From Pleomorphomonas sp. JP5 (GTDB lineage Bacteria > Pseudomonadota > Alphaproteobacteria > Rhizobiales > Pleomorphomonadaceae), in NCBI RefSeq assembly GCF_023721815.1, contig NZ_JAMDLI010000021.1, forward strand, positions 124,001 to 188,000: DNA of 64,000 nucleotides, written 5' to 3'. The notes beneath the pieces were generated by a model. It made no database searches. It had not been told where the DNA came from and saw only the letters and a list, made by a program, of their open reading frames with translations. How positions within the stretch are numbered: position 1 is the first letter of the stretch; every line of letters begins with the position of its first letter. The position numbers and the translations under genes were made by a program. Shown piece by piece: positions 13,874-23,094 of this stretch.

Positions 13874-15025
13874 TCAAAATTCCCGGAAATCCGGCTCGCC
13901 GGGGTCTGGAATCGTGATGATTTCAGTTTCGCCGGCAAAGGCCTCGAACGGGGCGGCGTCGGTCCCTGTCATGAAGGCCTGAACACCAAGCGCGGCAATC
14001 AGATCGACCAGCGCCCGGCGCCGACGGGCGTCGAGGTGAGCGGCCACTTCATCGAGCAGCAACACCGGCGGGCTGCCGGTCAGCTCGGTGACCAGCGCCG
14101 CTTGCGCAAGCACGAGACCGGTCAGCAGCGCTTTCTGTTCGCCCGTCGAGGAAGCCGAAGCCGGCATGTCCTTCTCGGCATGGCGAACCGAGAGGTCTGA
14201 GCGATGCGGGCCGACCAGCGTGCGACCAGCAGCACGATCTCGGGAACGGCCAGCCCGGAGGTCGGCTCTCAGCCAGTCCTCGACGTCGGCCGCCGCCACG
14301 CCATCAAGCGCCGCGTCAACGTCACCCGTCAGCTGGACGATTGCGCGGGGGAACGCGTCATCGCCATCCGGGCGCGTCGTGATGAGCCGTGCAAGGCAAT
14401 GCACCGTCTCGCGCCGCGCCGCCGCAACGGCAACCCCAGTTGCGGCAATCTCGGTTTCAACGGCGTCGAGCCAGGCGGGATCGGTATCGCGCCCCTCGAG
14501 CAGGCGATTGCGGGAGGCAACGGCCTGTTCGTAGGCCGACACACGCCGGCCATGTGCTGGATCGACCGCCAGCACCAGGCGATCGAGAAAGCGGCGGCGA
14601 TCGCCTGCCGGACCGGTAAAAAGCCCGTCCATAGACGGAATAAGCCAGATCAGACGCAGATGATCGGATAGCCGCTCGCTACCCTTCTGCGGTTCGCCGT
14701 CGACAAGCAGCCGTCGCCCCGGCTCGTCGGGCACCGATCCTGTTCCAATCCGCACCGCTCCATAAGGCCCTTCGACATCGGCCAGCACGGAAAAACCTCC
14801 GGGGCCGCCAAGTCGCGCCATGTCGGCCAGCGTCGCCCGCCGAAAACCGCGGCCGGGGGAAAGCAACGAAAGGGCTTCGAGAACATTGGTCTTGCCGACG
14901 CCGTTCTGGCCGACGAGCACCACCGACCGTCCCGGGAAGTCGAGCGACAGGTCGGCATGGTTGCGGAAATCGTTAAGGCGAAGGCGGCTTACGCGCACCT
15001 TCGCCTCCGGACGGGATTCTGTCAT
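13874..15025 (-). CDS. recF: DNA replication and repair protein RecF
   Basis: SMC-like ATPase for recombinational gap repair, 383 aa. The N-terminal strand RVSRLRLNDFRNHADLSLDF and Walker A VLVGQNGVGKTNVLEALS are followed by the P/D-loop SLLSPGRGFR. The C-terminus carries the ABC signature SASSTGEQKALLTGL and Walker B PVLLLDEVAAHLDARRR. It starts 20 nt after the dnaN stop, consistent with a dnaN-recF operon. Confidence 0.96.
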   Translation of the reverse strand: MTESRPEAKVRVSRLRLNDFRNHADLSLDFPGRSVVLVGQNGVGKTNVLEALSLLSPGRGFRRATLADMARLGGPGGFSVLADVEGPYGAVRIGTGSVPDEPGRRLLVDGEPQKGSERLSDHLRLIWLIPSMDGLFTGPAGDRRRFLDRLVLAVDPAHGRRVSAYEQAVASRNRLLEGRDTDPAWLDAVETEIAATGVAVAAARRETVHCLARLITTRPDGDDAFPRAIVQLTGDVDAALDGVAAADVEDWLRADLRAGRSRDRAAGRTLVGPHRSDLSVRHAEKDMPASASSTGEQKALLTGLVLAQAALVTELTGSPPVLLLDEVAAHLDARRRRALVDLIAALGVQAFMTGTDAAPFEAFAGETEIITIPDPGEPDFREF

Positions 15026-15045
15026 GGCGTTCCAGCGGCGGCGGA

Positions 15046-16164
15046 CTACACCCGCATCGGCATCAGCACGTAGAGCGTGGCGCCATCACCGGCATCCTGG
15101 ATCAACGTCGGCGAGCCGGCGTCGGCAAGATGGAACACCGCCGTCTCCGACGTCAGCTGCCCGGCAATGTCCAGCAGATAGCGGGCATTGAAGCCGATCT
15201 CGAGCGGCGTGTCGGCATAGTCGACCATCACCTCTTCGGTGGCGGTGCCCGAGTCCGGATTGACGACGGTGAGGATCAGGCGTCCTTCGGCGAGCGCCAG
15301 CTTCACGGCGCGACCGCGCTCGGAGGAGATCGTGGATACGCGGTCGACGGCTTCTGCAAACTCGGCCTTGTCGACGCGAAGCTCCTTGTCGTTGCCCTGA
15401 GGGATCACCCGGCCATAGTCGGGGAAAGTGCCGTCGATCAGCTTGGACGTCAGCACCACGTTGCCAACCGTGAGGCGAATCTTGGCGTCCGACAGCTCGA
15501 CCTTGAGCTCGGCCTTGGGATCCTCGATGAGGCGCTGGATCTCGCCCACCGTCTTGCGGGGGACGATGATGCCCGGCATGCCTTCGGCGCCATTCGGCGC
15601 GGCGATGTCGGCGCGGGCAAGGCGGTGACCATCGGTGGCAACAGCCCGGAACAGCGGTCCATCGGGGCCATCGACGGTGTGCAAGAAGATGCCGTTCAGA
15701 TAGTAACGGATCTCCTCGTTGGAGATGGCGAACTGGGTGCGATCAATCAGCCGCTTGAGATCGCCGGCTTCGAGCGTGAAGGCATGGCTGAGCTCGCCGA
15801 CGGTGATGTCTGGAAAATCGCTCTCCGGCAGCATCTGCAGCGAGAAGCGCGAGCGACCGGAAGAAATGGAGAGCGTGGCCCCATCGGCCGATCCCTCCAG
15901 CGAAACCTGCGAACCTTCGGGCAGCTTGCGCACGATGTCGTAGAACATGTGCGCCGGCACCGTGGTGGCGCCCGGACGTTCGACGATAGCCGGCACCGTT
16001 TCCTGAGCCTCGAGGTCGAGGTCGGTTGCCTTCAGCTTGAGCTGGCCTTCGTCGGTCCGGATCAACACGTTCGAGAGAATCGGAATGGTATTCCGACGCT
16101 CGACGACACGGTGAACGTGGGTAAGGGAAGCGAGGAGGTGCGACCGCTCCAGCGTAACGCGCAT
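15046..16164 (-). CDS. dnaN: DNA polymerase III beta subunit (sliding clamp)
   Basis: Processivity clamp of 372 aa, starting MRVTLERSHLLASLTHVHRV. Three repeated clamp domains are visible by family pattern, with NIPILSNVLI near residue 27 and the C-terminal MPMRV tail that forms part of the partner-binding cleft. It lies between dnaA and recF in the classic order. The 337-bp gap to dnaA leaves room for its own promoter. Confidence 0.97.
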   Translation of the reverse strand: MRVTLERSHLLASLTHVHRVVERRNTIPILSNVLIRTDEGQLKLKATDLDLEAQETVPAIVERPGATTVPAHMFYDIVRKLPEGSQVSLEGSADGATLSISSGRSRFSLQMLPESDFPDITVGELSHAFTLEAGDLKRLIDRTQFAISNEEIRYYLNGIFLHTVDGPDGPLFRAVATDGHRLARADIAAPNGAEGMPGIIVPRKTVGEIQRLIEDPKAELKVELSDAKIRLTVGNVVLTSKLIDGTFPDYGRVIPQGNDKELRVDKAEFAEAVDRVSTISSERGRAVKLALAEGRLILTVVNPDSGTATEEVMVDYADTPLEIGFNARYLLDIAGQLTSETAVFHLADAGSPTLIQDAGDGATLYVLMPMRV

Positions 16165-16501
16165 GGATAAACCCGTCTGTCGTGGCTGCCGCGCACAGAT
16201 CGGTCGCGCTGGGCACGACCGGCGCGGCCTCCGGAGAATCTGGCGATGAGCAACCGTCGGTCAGGCATACCCTGCCCTACCGAGATAGGCTGCTCCCGTA
16301 AACAATCCGAAGCGCCCACCTCTCCGCCCGCTGTTGCAGTCAGGCCGGCGAACGCTCTTGGCCGTTCTCCCCGCCGCCGCCGGGGCGGCTGCGGGGAAGA
16401 GCACATTACGGCAACTGCCGATTTCCGCAAGCCAGCATGCCGTCAACGGCGCGGGTTTTCGCAGGCGTTTTTCGCTTCCGGCCGTTTTGAACGTCCGAGC
16501 C
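16165..16501. other. dnaA-dnaN intergenic region with GC-rich inverted repeat
   Basis: 337 bp without a supportable gene. It holds an imperfect GC-rich dyad at about 16365-16398 (TTCTCCCCGCCGCC facing GGCGGCTGCGGGGAA). This could fold in the dnaA 3' transcript, but no T-run follows it on the minus strand. The dnaN promoter is presumably here; no clear promoter was picked by eye. Confidence 0.4.
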
Positions 16502-17965
16502 TCACGCCTCGAGCATACGCTTCAGGACCTCGATCTCCTGCGTCAACGCCTCGTCGGAGCCGAGCAACTCCTCGACCTTGCGCACCGCGTGCAGAACAGT
16601 GGTGTGATCGCGACCGCCGAAGCGCCGGCCGATTTCCGGCAGCGAGCGCAGCGTCAGCGATTTCGCCAGGTACATGGCGATCTGACGCGGCCAAACGATG
16701 GAGCGGGTGCGGCGCGAGGAGAGGAGATCCTGCTTGGACACGTTATAATGCTTGGAGACGACGCGCTGGATGTCCTCGATCTTGACGCGACGGGTATCGG
16801 TCACCCGGATGAGATCCTTCAGCGTCGTCTCGGCCATGGCAAGCGACAACGTCAAGCCGGTCAGCTGATTGTGGCCGGCAAGGCGCGTCACCGCGCCCTC
16901 GAGGTCGCGCCCCGAAGTCGTGACGTTGCGAACGATGAAGTCAATGACATCGTCGGGAACGGAGAAGCCGGGCATATGCTGGGCAGTGAGTGCGATGCGA
17001 CGCTCGACGATGGACCGGCGCAAGGCCGAATCGGGCGCGCCGATCTCGATCAGCAGACCGCCGGAGAGACGCGAGCGAACGCGCTCGTCCATGGTCTCCA
17101 GCTCGACCGGGGGCCGGTCAGCGGCGACGATCACCTGCCGGGCACCGTCGATCAGCGTGTTCACCGTATGGCAGAACTCCTGCTGGATCTGCTTGCCATG
17201 AAGGAACTGCATGTCGTCGATGACCAGGAGGTCGATGGTGCGAAGCGCTTCCTTGAAGGCGAGCGCCGACTGGGTCTGCAACGACTGTACGAAACGGTAC
17301 ATGAAATGCTCGGCCGTGAGATACAGCACACGCATTTCCGGGTGCTCGGCCTTGAGGCGGTGGGTGAGCGCCTGAAGAAGGTGCGTCTTGCCCTGACCGA
17401 CCGAGGAATGAATGTAGAGAGGATTGAACTTCACGCCGGAAGCCGAACCGTCGGCGACCTGGCGAGCTGCGGCAAGAGCCAGGCGATTGGAGGCGCCTTC
17501 GACAAAGTTCTCGAACGTGTAGCGAGGATCGAGCGGGGAGGAGATGTCGTCGAACAGGCGGCTGGAAGCGGCGTCGGCGGCTTGTCGCACGGGAGCGGGA
17601 ACGCGCGGCGACGGCGCTCCAGTCGGACGAGCCGTCTCTGGGGTCGAGAATCGAGCCGGTGTTTCGATCTTTGCCCGCATGGCGGAACGCACCGACACCT
17701 CGACCTTCCTGAAAGCCGGCCCTTCAGCCTGCCAGAGAGCGGCCAGCTTGTCGCGATAGTGAGTGGAGATCCAGGTCTTGAGAAAACGGCTCGGCACCGA
17801 AAGCCAGACAGTGCCTCCATCAATCTGCTCGACATTCATGCCGGCAAACCAGCAGGAAAACACCTCTTCGCCGAGATCGGCCTTGAGGCGGCCACGTACG
17901 CGCGCCCACGCATCGGCATGACCAACTGCCGCTCCAGCGACGCCGCCGGCTTCCGCTTCCAACAT
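16502..17965 (-). CDS. dnaA: Chromosomal replication initiator protein DnaA
   Basis: AAA+ initiator that binds and melts oriC, 487 aa. Domain I (residues 1-90) contains LGEEVFSCWFAGMNVEQIDG. A Pro/Ala linker follows, then YTFENFVEGASNRLA, Walker A HSSVGQGKTHLLQALTH and Walker B DLLVIDDMQFLHGK. The DNA-binding domain IV carries the DnaA signature GGRDHTTVLHAVRKVEELL. The ATG at 17965 is preceded by GGATGGAGG. A TATAG-AG-TATAG element (17981-17991) just upstream could supply a -10 box. Neighbours rpsT and mutM upstream and dnaN-recF-gyrB downstream match related genomes. Confidence 0.98.
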   Translation of the reverse strand: MLEAEAGGVAGAAVGHADAWARVRGRLKADLGEEVFSCWFAGMNVEQIDGGTVWLSVPSRFLKTWISTHYRDKLAALWQAEGPAFRKVEVSVRSAMRAKIETPARFSTPETARPTGAPSPRVPAPVRQAADAASSRLFDDISSPLDPRYTFENFVEGASNRLALAAARQVADGSASGVKFNPLYIHSSVGQGKTHLLQALTHRLKAEHPEMRVLYLTAEHFMYRFVQSLQTQSALAFKEALRTIDLLVIDDMQFLHGKQIQQEFCHTVNTLIDGARQVIVAADRPPVELETMDERVRSRLSGGLLIEIGAPDSALRRSIVERRIALTAQHMPGFSVPDDVIDFIVRNVTTSGRDLEGAVTRLAGHNQLTGLTLSLAMAETTLKDLIRVTDTRRVKIEDIQRVVSKHYNVSKQDLLSSRRTRSIVWPRQIAMYLAKSLTLRSLPEIGRRFGGRDHTTVLHAVRKVEELLGSDEALTQEIEVLKRMLEA

Positions 17966-18289
17966 TCTCGGCCTCCATCCTATACTCTATACCAGTCTTT
18001 CACTCGAAAGACGCCTCCGCCAGGAGCGCCCTTCGTCGATCTTCCGAACACACGTTCCGGGAGATCATTTGCGTCCGCCGACGAATGATCGGCAGGGAAA
18101 GAGCGCGATCCCCAGGGGAGCGATCTTTCAATTCTTGTCGGCGGCAAAGCCGACAGAAACACTCATGACGGGCGGGAACCCGTCATCTACCGGAACCCGA
18201 GGTTCCGGAACTCAGCATGTGATCAGTGTGACAGCTCTCCCGATCTGCGCGTACGCCGGCCGCACGGCCGCCCCGTCCAACACATCGGT
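17966..18289. promoter_or_regulatory. dnaA upstream leader region rich in dyad symmetries
   Basis: 324 bp between the dnaA start and the rhodanese stop with no gene. It contains a TATAGAGTATA element next to the dnaA RBS, several GATC words, a long-range dyad GATCATT/AATGATC (18062-18090), and three consecutive perfect hairpins (18136-18208). I found no exact DnaA box (TTATCCACA) by eye, so an origin call is not supported, although the location is natural for dnaA autoregulation. Confidence 0.55.
18136..18208. repeat. Three tandem perfect inverted repeats upstream of dnaA
   Basis: Within 73 bp there are three separate perfect dyads. They are TGTCGGC/GCCGACA (18136-18155, 6-nt spacer), ATGACGGG/CCCGTCAT (18165-18186, 6-nt spacer) and CCGGAACC/GGTTCCGG (18190-18208, 3-nt spacer). 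None is followed by a T-run on the minus strand. They would form three adjacent stem-loops in a transcript running from the rhodanese gene into dnaA, or on single-stranded DNA. Confidence 0.75.
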
Positions 18290-18745
18290 TCAACTCTGGA
18301 TCCAGGGCAAACCGCTTGCCTTCCAGCCATCGACACAGCCCCTATGCCGATCTGGGCCAAGCGCGCCCTCGAAACCACCTGCCACGTTGAAGGCCCGCAC
18401 GAAACCACCGGCCGTCGCCGAAGTTGCCGCAGATCGACTGCGCGCTCCCGATCGGCAAATAAAGTAGAGCGGCGCGTCGGCGCCAACACCAAGGTCGGCA
18501 AGCGCCTCCCTCAGTTCGTCGGCGAAGACATGGTTGACGGCCATGTCCGGAAAGCGCTGCCACTCAATGAGTAGAACGCGCTTGCCGATGCTTTCAAGGT
18601 CCGGAAGCCCGACGAAGTTCCATTCCGCCACGGTCCGAACATCGACCAGCACAGCCGAGGGATCAGCGGCTAGCGCCTCCCAGGTCTCGCGCACGCCAAC
18701 GTCTCCCGCATAGCCCGGATCTTCGTTGAATAACCCCGCACCCAA
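18290..18745 (-). CDS. Rhodanese-like domain protein
   Basis: 151-aa single-domain rhodanese. VRETWEALAADPSAVLVDVR (CH2A-like region) is followed by the active-site loop FICRSGARSR with the persulfide-forming cysteine at about residue 96, and a C-terminal GWKASGLPW, a pattern common in this group. The role is probably sulfane-sulfur transfer, partner unknown. The start used is a TTG at 18745 with a GGTGGGG stretch upstream; a GTG farther in is possible. It sits between rpsT and dnaA, which are adjacent in many relatives. Confidence 0.8.
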   Translation of the reverse strand: MGAGLFNEDPGYAGDVGVRETWEALAADPSAVLVDVRTVAEWNFVGLPDLESIGKRVLLIEWQRFPDMAVNHVFADELREALADLGVGADAPLYFICRSGARSRSAATSATAGGFVRAFNVAGGFEGALGPDRHRGCVDGWKASGLPWIQS

Positions 18746-19358
18746 GATTGCCCCACCACCCCGAAATGACCAAACAGAAAAGACAAAACAAACCCATGCG
18801 CAAAATGCGCATATAACTTGAATTACCTTTCCTGGATTGGGCTGGCTACTTGCCTCGGCTATCGCACTTTATGAGTTACCGACGGCTAGCCCCCTGCTTT
18901 AGTTTGTTTTCACAAGCGACTTATTGGCTCGCTCGCTTCAACTGGGCTGACCATACACAGGCCCCATGGGGGGAGCAAGAGCCGAATCTTCCTATGTCGT
19001 TAACCTGCTTTTTACCGGAGAGGACGCCCCCGGAAGAGTGAACGGCGAACGCTAGGGGATTCAAACATTTGCGGCCACCCTTCTCGCCAAACCCTCTTTG
19101 GTCGTACGCCGGCTGCTCTGCCATTCATTAGCCGCGTTTTCGTTTCCGAGCCCCCGGATTCTTCCTTGCCCGAACCTGACGTATATCTATCTATTTGTTT
19201 TACAACGAAAAAATCTGTCACCCGACTCTCAGGGCAAAGTGGGCACCAACCCTGACCACGCGAGCCGGAAAAGCAAAAGGGCCCAGCTCAAAGCTGGGCC
19301 CCAATAGCCATGCTCATGACACAAATAGAGTCGCAAGAACGCCGTCAGGCGTCCTGAA
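18746..19358. promoter_or_regulatory. Intergenic region between rhodanese gene and rpsT
   Basis: 613 bp with no supportable gene, relatively AT-rich for this genome. It contains a perfect palindrome ATGCGCA-AAA-TGCGCAT (18796-18812) about 50 bp upstream of the rhodanese start, a TTAA-N7-TTTA element at 19000-19014 resembling a CtrA box with one mismatch, and the rpsT terminator near its right end. No TTATCCACA-type DnaA box was found by eye. Confidence 0.5.
19271..19301 (-). terminator. Rho-independent terminator of rpsT
   Basis: A perfect 10-bp stem, GGGCCCAGCT / AGCTGGGCCC with a 3-nt loop (19279-19301), is followed on the minus strand by TTTTGCTTTT. It lies 57 bp downstream of the rpsT stop and is the clearest terminator in the window. 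Confidence 0.9.
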
Positions 19359-19625
19359 TCAGGCGCCGACCGTCTTCAGACGGGCAGCGAGACGCGACAC
19401 CTTGCGCGAAGCAGTGTTCTTGTGAACGATACCCTTGGTGGCCGCCCGCATGATCTCCGGCTCGACCGCCTTGAAAGCTTCGGTGGCGGCGGTCTTGTCG
19501 CCGGCAGCGATGGCTTCCTCGAACTTGCGAACGAAGGACCGCATGCGGCTGCGACGGGCCTTGTTGACTTCGGTACGAGCCGCGATCTTGCGGGTCGCCT
19601 TCTTGGCCGACGACGTATTGGCCAT
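19359..19625 (-). CDS. rpsT: 30S ribosomal protein S20
   Basis: 88-aa, Lys/Arg-rich primary 16S rRNA-binding protein. It starts [20 protein letters not shown] and ends [13 protein letters not shown], typical of alphaproteobacterial S20. The ATG at 19625 has a strong purine-rich site (GGAGAGAGAAAGG). The 24 upstream in-frame codons are not part of the family. It lies between mutM and dnaA, transcribed toward dnaA but ended by a strong terminator. Confidence 0.97.
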   Translation of the reverse strand: MANTSSAKKATRKIAARTEVNKARRSRMRSFVRKFEEAIAAGDKTAATEAFKAVEPEIMRAATKGIVHKNTASRKVSRLAARLKTVGA

Positions 19626-19790
19626 TCTAGAGCCTTTCTCTCTCCCGGCCGCGCCGGGACTTGTTGTTGAGCCGCCGCGGCTGCCGAGCCCGGCCACACG
19701 GACGAAATAAATCTATCAGGCGGCCGACGACCGCCGGCCACCGTCCTTGGGGCGGGCTTATAGACGGTGAAGCGTCCGCCGTCAACGCCG

Positions 19791-20666
19791 TCAGCGCTGG
19801 CAGGACGTACAAAAGAAGGTTGATCGCCCGGATTGCCGGATCCGCGCCACCGCCCCGCCACACCCCGGCCGCCGGCAAGGCTCGCCCTCACGGTCGTAGA
19901 CGGCAAAGCGGTGCTGGAAGTACCCCAGCGTGCCATCGGTCCGCATGTGATCGCGCAGGGTCGAGCCACCGGCCTCGATCGCCTCGGCGATGACGGCACG
20001 GATCGAGCCCGCGAGCTTGTCGGCCACCTCCGGATCGGCAAGCACCGAAGCCGGTCGGCGCGGATCGAGCCCTGCCCGCCATAGTGCTTCGCAGACATAG
20101 ATGTTGCCGAGACCAGTGACGACGGCCTGATCCAGGAGAGCCGCCTTCAGCGGCGTCCGTCTCTCGGCGAAGGCAGCCAGCGTCGCAGCCGAGAAGACAT
20201 TGGAGGTCGGCTCGATGCCCAACCCGGCGAGGCGAGGGTGCCGCTCGAGGTCCGCTGTCGGCAGAAGATCCATGAAGCCGAAGCGCCGGGGATCATTGTA
20301 GACAACCACCGCCCCACTCTTCAGCTCGAAACGGACGTGATCGTGACGAACGTCTCGCGACCGGGCCAAAGCAAAGGCGCCCGGCGTGGATTCGGACGAA
20401 CCCGCCCCACCAAGACCTTCGATCCTGAACGAGCCGGACATGCCGAGATGGGCAAGCAGCGTCTCGCCGCCCTCGATCTCCCAGAGAAGATACTTCGAGC
20501 GGCGACCGAGGCCGAGAACCCGCCGATTGCCGAGACGCTCCACGAAGCGCTCCGGAAAGGGATAGCGAAGCGCCGGCCTCGCCAGCGTCACAGCCGAGAT
20601 GACCGCCCCCTCAAGCACGGGCTGAAGGCCGCGCCGCACCGTCTCCACTTCCGGCAGTTCAGGCAT
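19791..20666 (-). CDS. mutM: Formamidopyrimidine-DNA glycosylase
   Basis: Bifunctional glycosylase/AP lyase that removes 8-oxoguanine, 291 aa from the ATG at 20666. The mature N-terminus [13 protein letters not shown] supplies the catalytic Pro and Glu. [15 protein letters not shown] and [18 protein letters not shown] (helix-two-turn-helix) follow. The C-terminal zinc finger has four cysteines (PCRRPGCGG...FFCTSC). Upstream in-frame codons to 20714 lack family character. It is divergent from ubiE. Confidence 0.96.
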   Translation of the reverse strand: MPELPEVETVRRGLQPVLEGAVISAVTLARPALRYPFPERFVERLGNRRVLGLGRRSKYLLWEIEGGETLLAHLGMSGSFRIEGLGGAGSSESTPGAFALARSRDVRHDHVRFELKSGAVVVYNDPRRFGFMDLLPTADLERHPRLAGLGIEPTSNVFSAATLAAFAERRTPLKAALLDQAVVTGLGNIYVCEALWRAGLDPRRPASVLADPEVADKLAGSIRAVIAEAIEAGGSTLRDHMRTDGTLGYFQHRFAVYDREGEPCRRPGCGGAVARIRQSGRSTFFCTSCQR

Positions 20667-20789
20667 TCCCGGACTTACTCCCTGACACGCATTGCCCTGT
20701 CGCGCCGCCAACATAGCGCCCGCCGTTCTCTTCGGCTATGGTCGCGGGCGCGCCGCTGGCGCGAGACTTATGGCAGGACGGGACGGACG

Positions 20790-21545
20790 ATGACGGACAA
20801 CAGCACTTCCTTTGGTTTTCGCGAGGTCAACCCAGGCGAAAAGCAGGGCCTCGTCGACAGCGTCTTCCATTCGGTCGCCGGGCGCTACGACCTGATGAAC
20901 GACCTTATGTCGGGCGGCCTGCACCGTCTCTGGAAGGATGCCATGGTCTCGCGCCTTGCCCCGCCGCGCTCGGGACGGCGTCCGTTCAAGGTGCTCGACA
21001 TGGCTGGTGGCACAGGTGACATCGCCTTCCGCATCGCCGAGCGGTCGAACCGCACGGCCGAGATCACCGTCGCCGACATCAACTCCTCGATGCTGGAGGT
21101 CGGCCGCGACCGGGCGCGGGCGCGCGGCCTCGACAAGATGGAGTTCGTCGAAGCCAACGCAGAGAGTTTGCCCTGGGCCGATGCCAGCTTCGACGCTTAC
21201 ACGATCGCCTTCGGCATTCGGAACGTGCCCCAGATCGACAAGGCGCTTTCCGAAGCCTTCCGGGTGCTGAAGCCGGGCGGCCGTTTCCTCTGTCTCGAGT
21301 TCTCGCACGTCGATGCGCCGGTCGCCGACAAGGTCTACGACCTCTATTCCTTCCATCTGGTGCCGAAGATCGGCCGGGTCGTCGCCAAAGACGAAGAAAG
21401 CTACCGCTATCTCGTCGAGTCGATCCGCCGCTTCCCTGACCAGGAGCGCTTCAAGGCCATGATCGAGGCCGCCGGATTCTCTCGCGTCGGCTATACCAAC
21501 ATGACTCTCGGCGTCGTGGCGCTCCACGTCGGCGTCAAGATCTGA
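20790..21545 (+). CDS. ubiE: Demethylmenaquinone/2-polyprenyl-methoxybenzoquinol methyltransferase
   Basis: C-methyltransferase of ubiquinone synthesis, 251 aa from the ATG at 20790 ([20 protein letters not shown]). The SAM motif [19 protein letters not shown] is at about residue 70, and [20 protein letters not shown] and [15 protein letters not shown] follow. The 25-bp gap to ubiB and shared pathway imply an operon. The divergent mutM arrangement is common in related bacteria. Confidence 0.96.
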   Translation: MTDNSTSFGFREVNPGEKQGLVDSVFHSVAGRYDLMNDLMSGGLHRLWKDAMVSRLAPPRSGRRPFKVLDMAGGTGDIAFRIAERSNRTAEITVADINSSMLEVGRDRARARGLDKMEFVEANAESLPWADASFDAYTIAFGIRNVPQIDKALSEAFRVLKPGGRFLCLEFSHVDAPVADKVYDLYSFHLVPKIGRVVAKDEESYRYLVESIRRFPDQERFKAMIEAAGFSRVGYTNMTLGVVALHVGVKI

Positions 21546-21570
21546 CGCCCCCTCAAGGAACCGCCCGAAA

Positions 21571-23094
21571 ATGCTACCCGTCGATATCGCTCGCCTCGTC
21601 CGCGCCTCCTGGGTGCTCGCCCGCGAGGGAGTGATCAACGCTTTGCCTCTGCCGGAGCCGCGCCCCTTTGTCGTCTCCGTTGCATTGCTGCTTGCCGGGG
21701 CGATCCGTCGGCGTGGCGCTGCCAGTCGGGCGGAGCGGTTGTCCATCGCCTTTTCCCGGCTCGGTCCATCCTACGTCAAGCTCGGCCAGTTCCTCGCGAC
21801 GCGACCCGACTTGGTCGGCGCGGCGCTCGCTACCGACCTTGCCGAGTTGCAGGATGCCATGCCGGACTTCGGTCTTGCCGGTGCCCGGGCAGTCATTGAC
21901 GAAAGCTTCGGCCCGGAAGCTGCCCGACTGTTTCCCGAACTCGGCGGACCAATCGCGGCGGCCTCGATCGCCCAGGTCCACAAGGCAGCGGTGACCGACC
22001 GGGATGGCCGTCGCGACATGGCCGTGAAGGTGCTGCGCCCAGGAATCGACCGGCGCATCGCCTCCGACCTCGCCGGCTTCTACCTCGCCGCCCGGCTGAT
22101 CGAGCGGCTCGCGCCCCGGGTTCGCCGGCTCCGCCCCGTCGCGGTAGTCGACACGCTGGCCCGCTCGCTGACGCTGGAAATGGACCTGCGCCTCGAAGCG
22201 GCGGCTTTATCGGAGATGGCGCAGAACACGGCCAATGACGAAGATTTCCGAGTGCCTACCGTCGACTGGAGACGGACCAGCCGATCGGTCCTCACCATGG
22301 AATGGGTCGACGGCATCAAACTGTCGGATATCGCGGCGATCCGGGCCGCCGGCCATGATCTGCCGAAGCTCGCCGCCACGCTGCTGCAATCCTTCCTGAG
22401 GCATGCGCTGCGCGACGGCTTCTTCCACGCGGACATGCATCAAGGCAATCTCTTCGTCGATAGCGCCGGACGGATCATCGCCGTCGACTTCGGCATCGTA
22501 GGGCGCCTCGGTCCGCGCGAGCGCCGGTTTCTCGCCGAGATCCTGCACGGCTTCATTACCCGAAACTACCGCCGGGTTGCCGAGGTACACTTCGAGGCCG
22601 GCTATGTGCCGCCCGAACAGGAGCTGGAGACCTTCGCCCAAGCCCTTCGAGCGGTCGGCGAGCCGCTTCATGGCATTCCAGCCTCGGAAATCGCCATGTC
22701 GCGGTTGCTCAACCAGTTGTTCGAGACGACCGAACTGTTCGCCATGCAGACGCGGCCGGAACTTATCCTCCTCCAGAAGACCATGGTGGTGGTCGAGGGA
22801 GTGGCACGCAGCCTCGATCCCGATCTCGACATGTGGAAGGTGTCCGAGCCGGTGGTCACCAGCTGGATAACGCGCAACCTCGGTCCGATCGGCCGCATCG
22901 AGACGGCGGTGTCGGCGGCCGGCGATCTTCTCGCCCTCGCACCGCGCCTGCCGCGTCTCTTCGACGCCATCGAGACAATCGCCGCCCGGACCGAACGATC
23001 CGACGAGAGCCGGCGTCGCTCGCTCGCGCCACCGTTATGGATCGGCGCCCTGTCACTCGCGGTGATCGCCGCCGCCAGTCTCGGCTGGCTCTAG
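21571..23094 (+). CDS. ubiB: Ubiquinone biosynthesis protein UbiB (ABC1/ADCK kinase-like)
   Basis: Atypical protein-kinase-like ATPase required for ubiquinone synthesis, 507 aa. The family KxGQ motif appears in SYVKLGQFLATRPDLVG near residue 68. The catalytic-loop equivalent is FFHADMHQGNLFVDS and the metal-binding segment is IIAVDFGIVGRLGPRERR. The C-terminal hydrophobic helix (WIGALSLAVIAAASLGWL) is a probable membrane anchor. The 3' end overlaps the convergent Crp/Fnr gene by 4 nt. Confidence 0.95.
   Translation: MLPVDIARLVRASWVLAREGVINALPLPEPRPFVVSVALLLAGAIRRRGAASRAERLSIAFSRLGPSYVKLGQFLATRPDLVGAALATDLAELQDAMPDFGLAGARAVIDESFGPEAARLFPELGGPIAAASIAQVHKAAVTDRDGRRDMAVKVLRPGIDRRIASDLAGFYLAARLIERLAPRVRRLRPVAVVDTLARSLTLEMDLRLEAAALSEMAQNTANDEDFRVPTVDWRRTSRSVLTMEWVDGIKLSDIAAIRAAGHDLPKLAATLLQSFLRHALRDGFFHADMHQGNLFVDSAGRIIAVDFGIVGRLGPRERRFLAEILHGFITRNYRRVAEVHFEAGYVPPEQELETFAQALRAVGEPLHGIPASEIAMSRLLNQLFETTELFAMQTRPELILLQKTMVVVEGVARSLDPDLDMWKVSEPVVTSWITRNLGPIGRIETAVSAAGDLLALAPRLPRLFDAIETIAARTERSDESRRRSLAPPLWIGALSLAVIAAASLGWL

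Noticed and set aside
16365-16398. GC-rich inverted repeat as a dnaA terminator
   Set aside because: The stem is imperfect and no T-run follows on the minus strand.
17966-19358. Chromosomal origin (oriC) next to dnaA
   Set aside because: I found no TTATCCACA-type DnaA boxes by eye and no clear AT-rich unwinding element with them. In several Rhizobiales oriC is elsewhere (near hemE). A GC-skew plot of the whole chromosome would decide.
20736-21746. 336-codon minus-strand frame opposite ubiE
   Set aside because: It is a shadow of ubiE; its translation has no recognisable domain.
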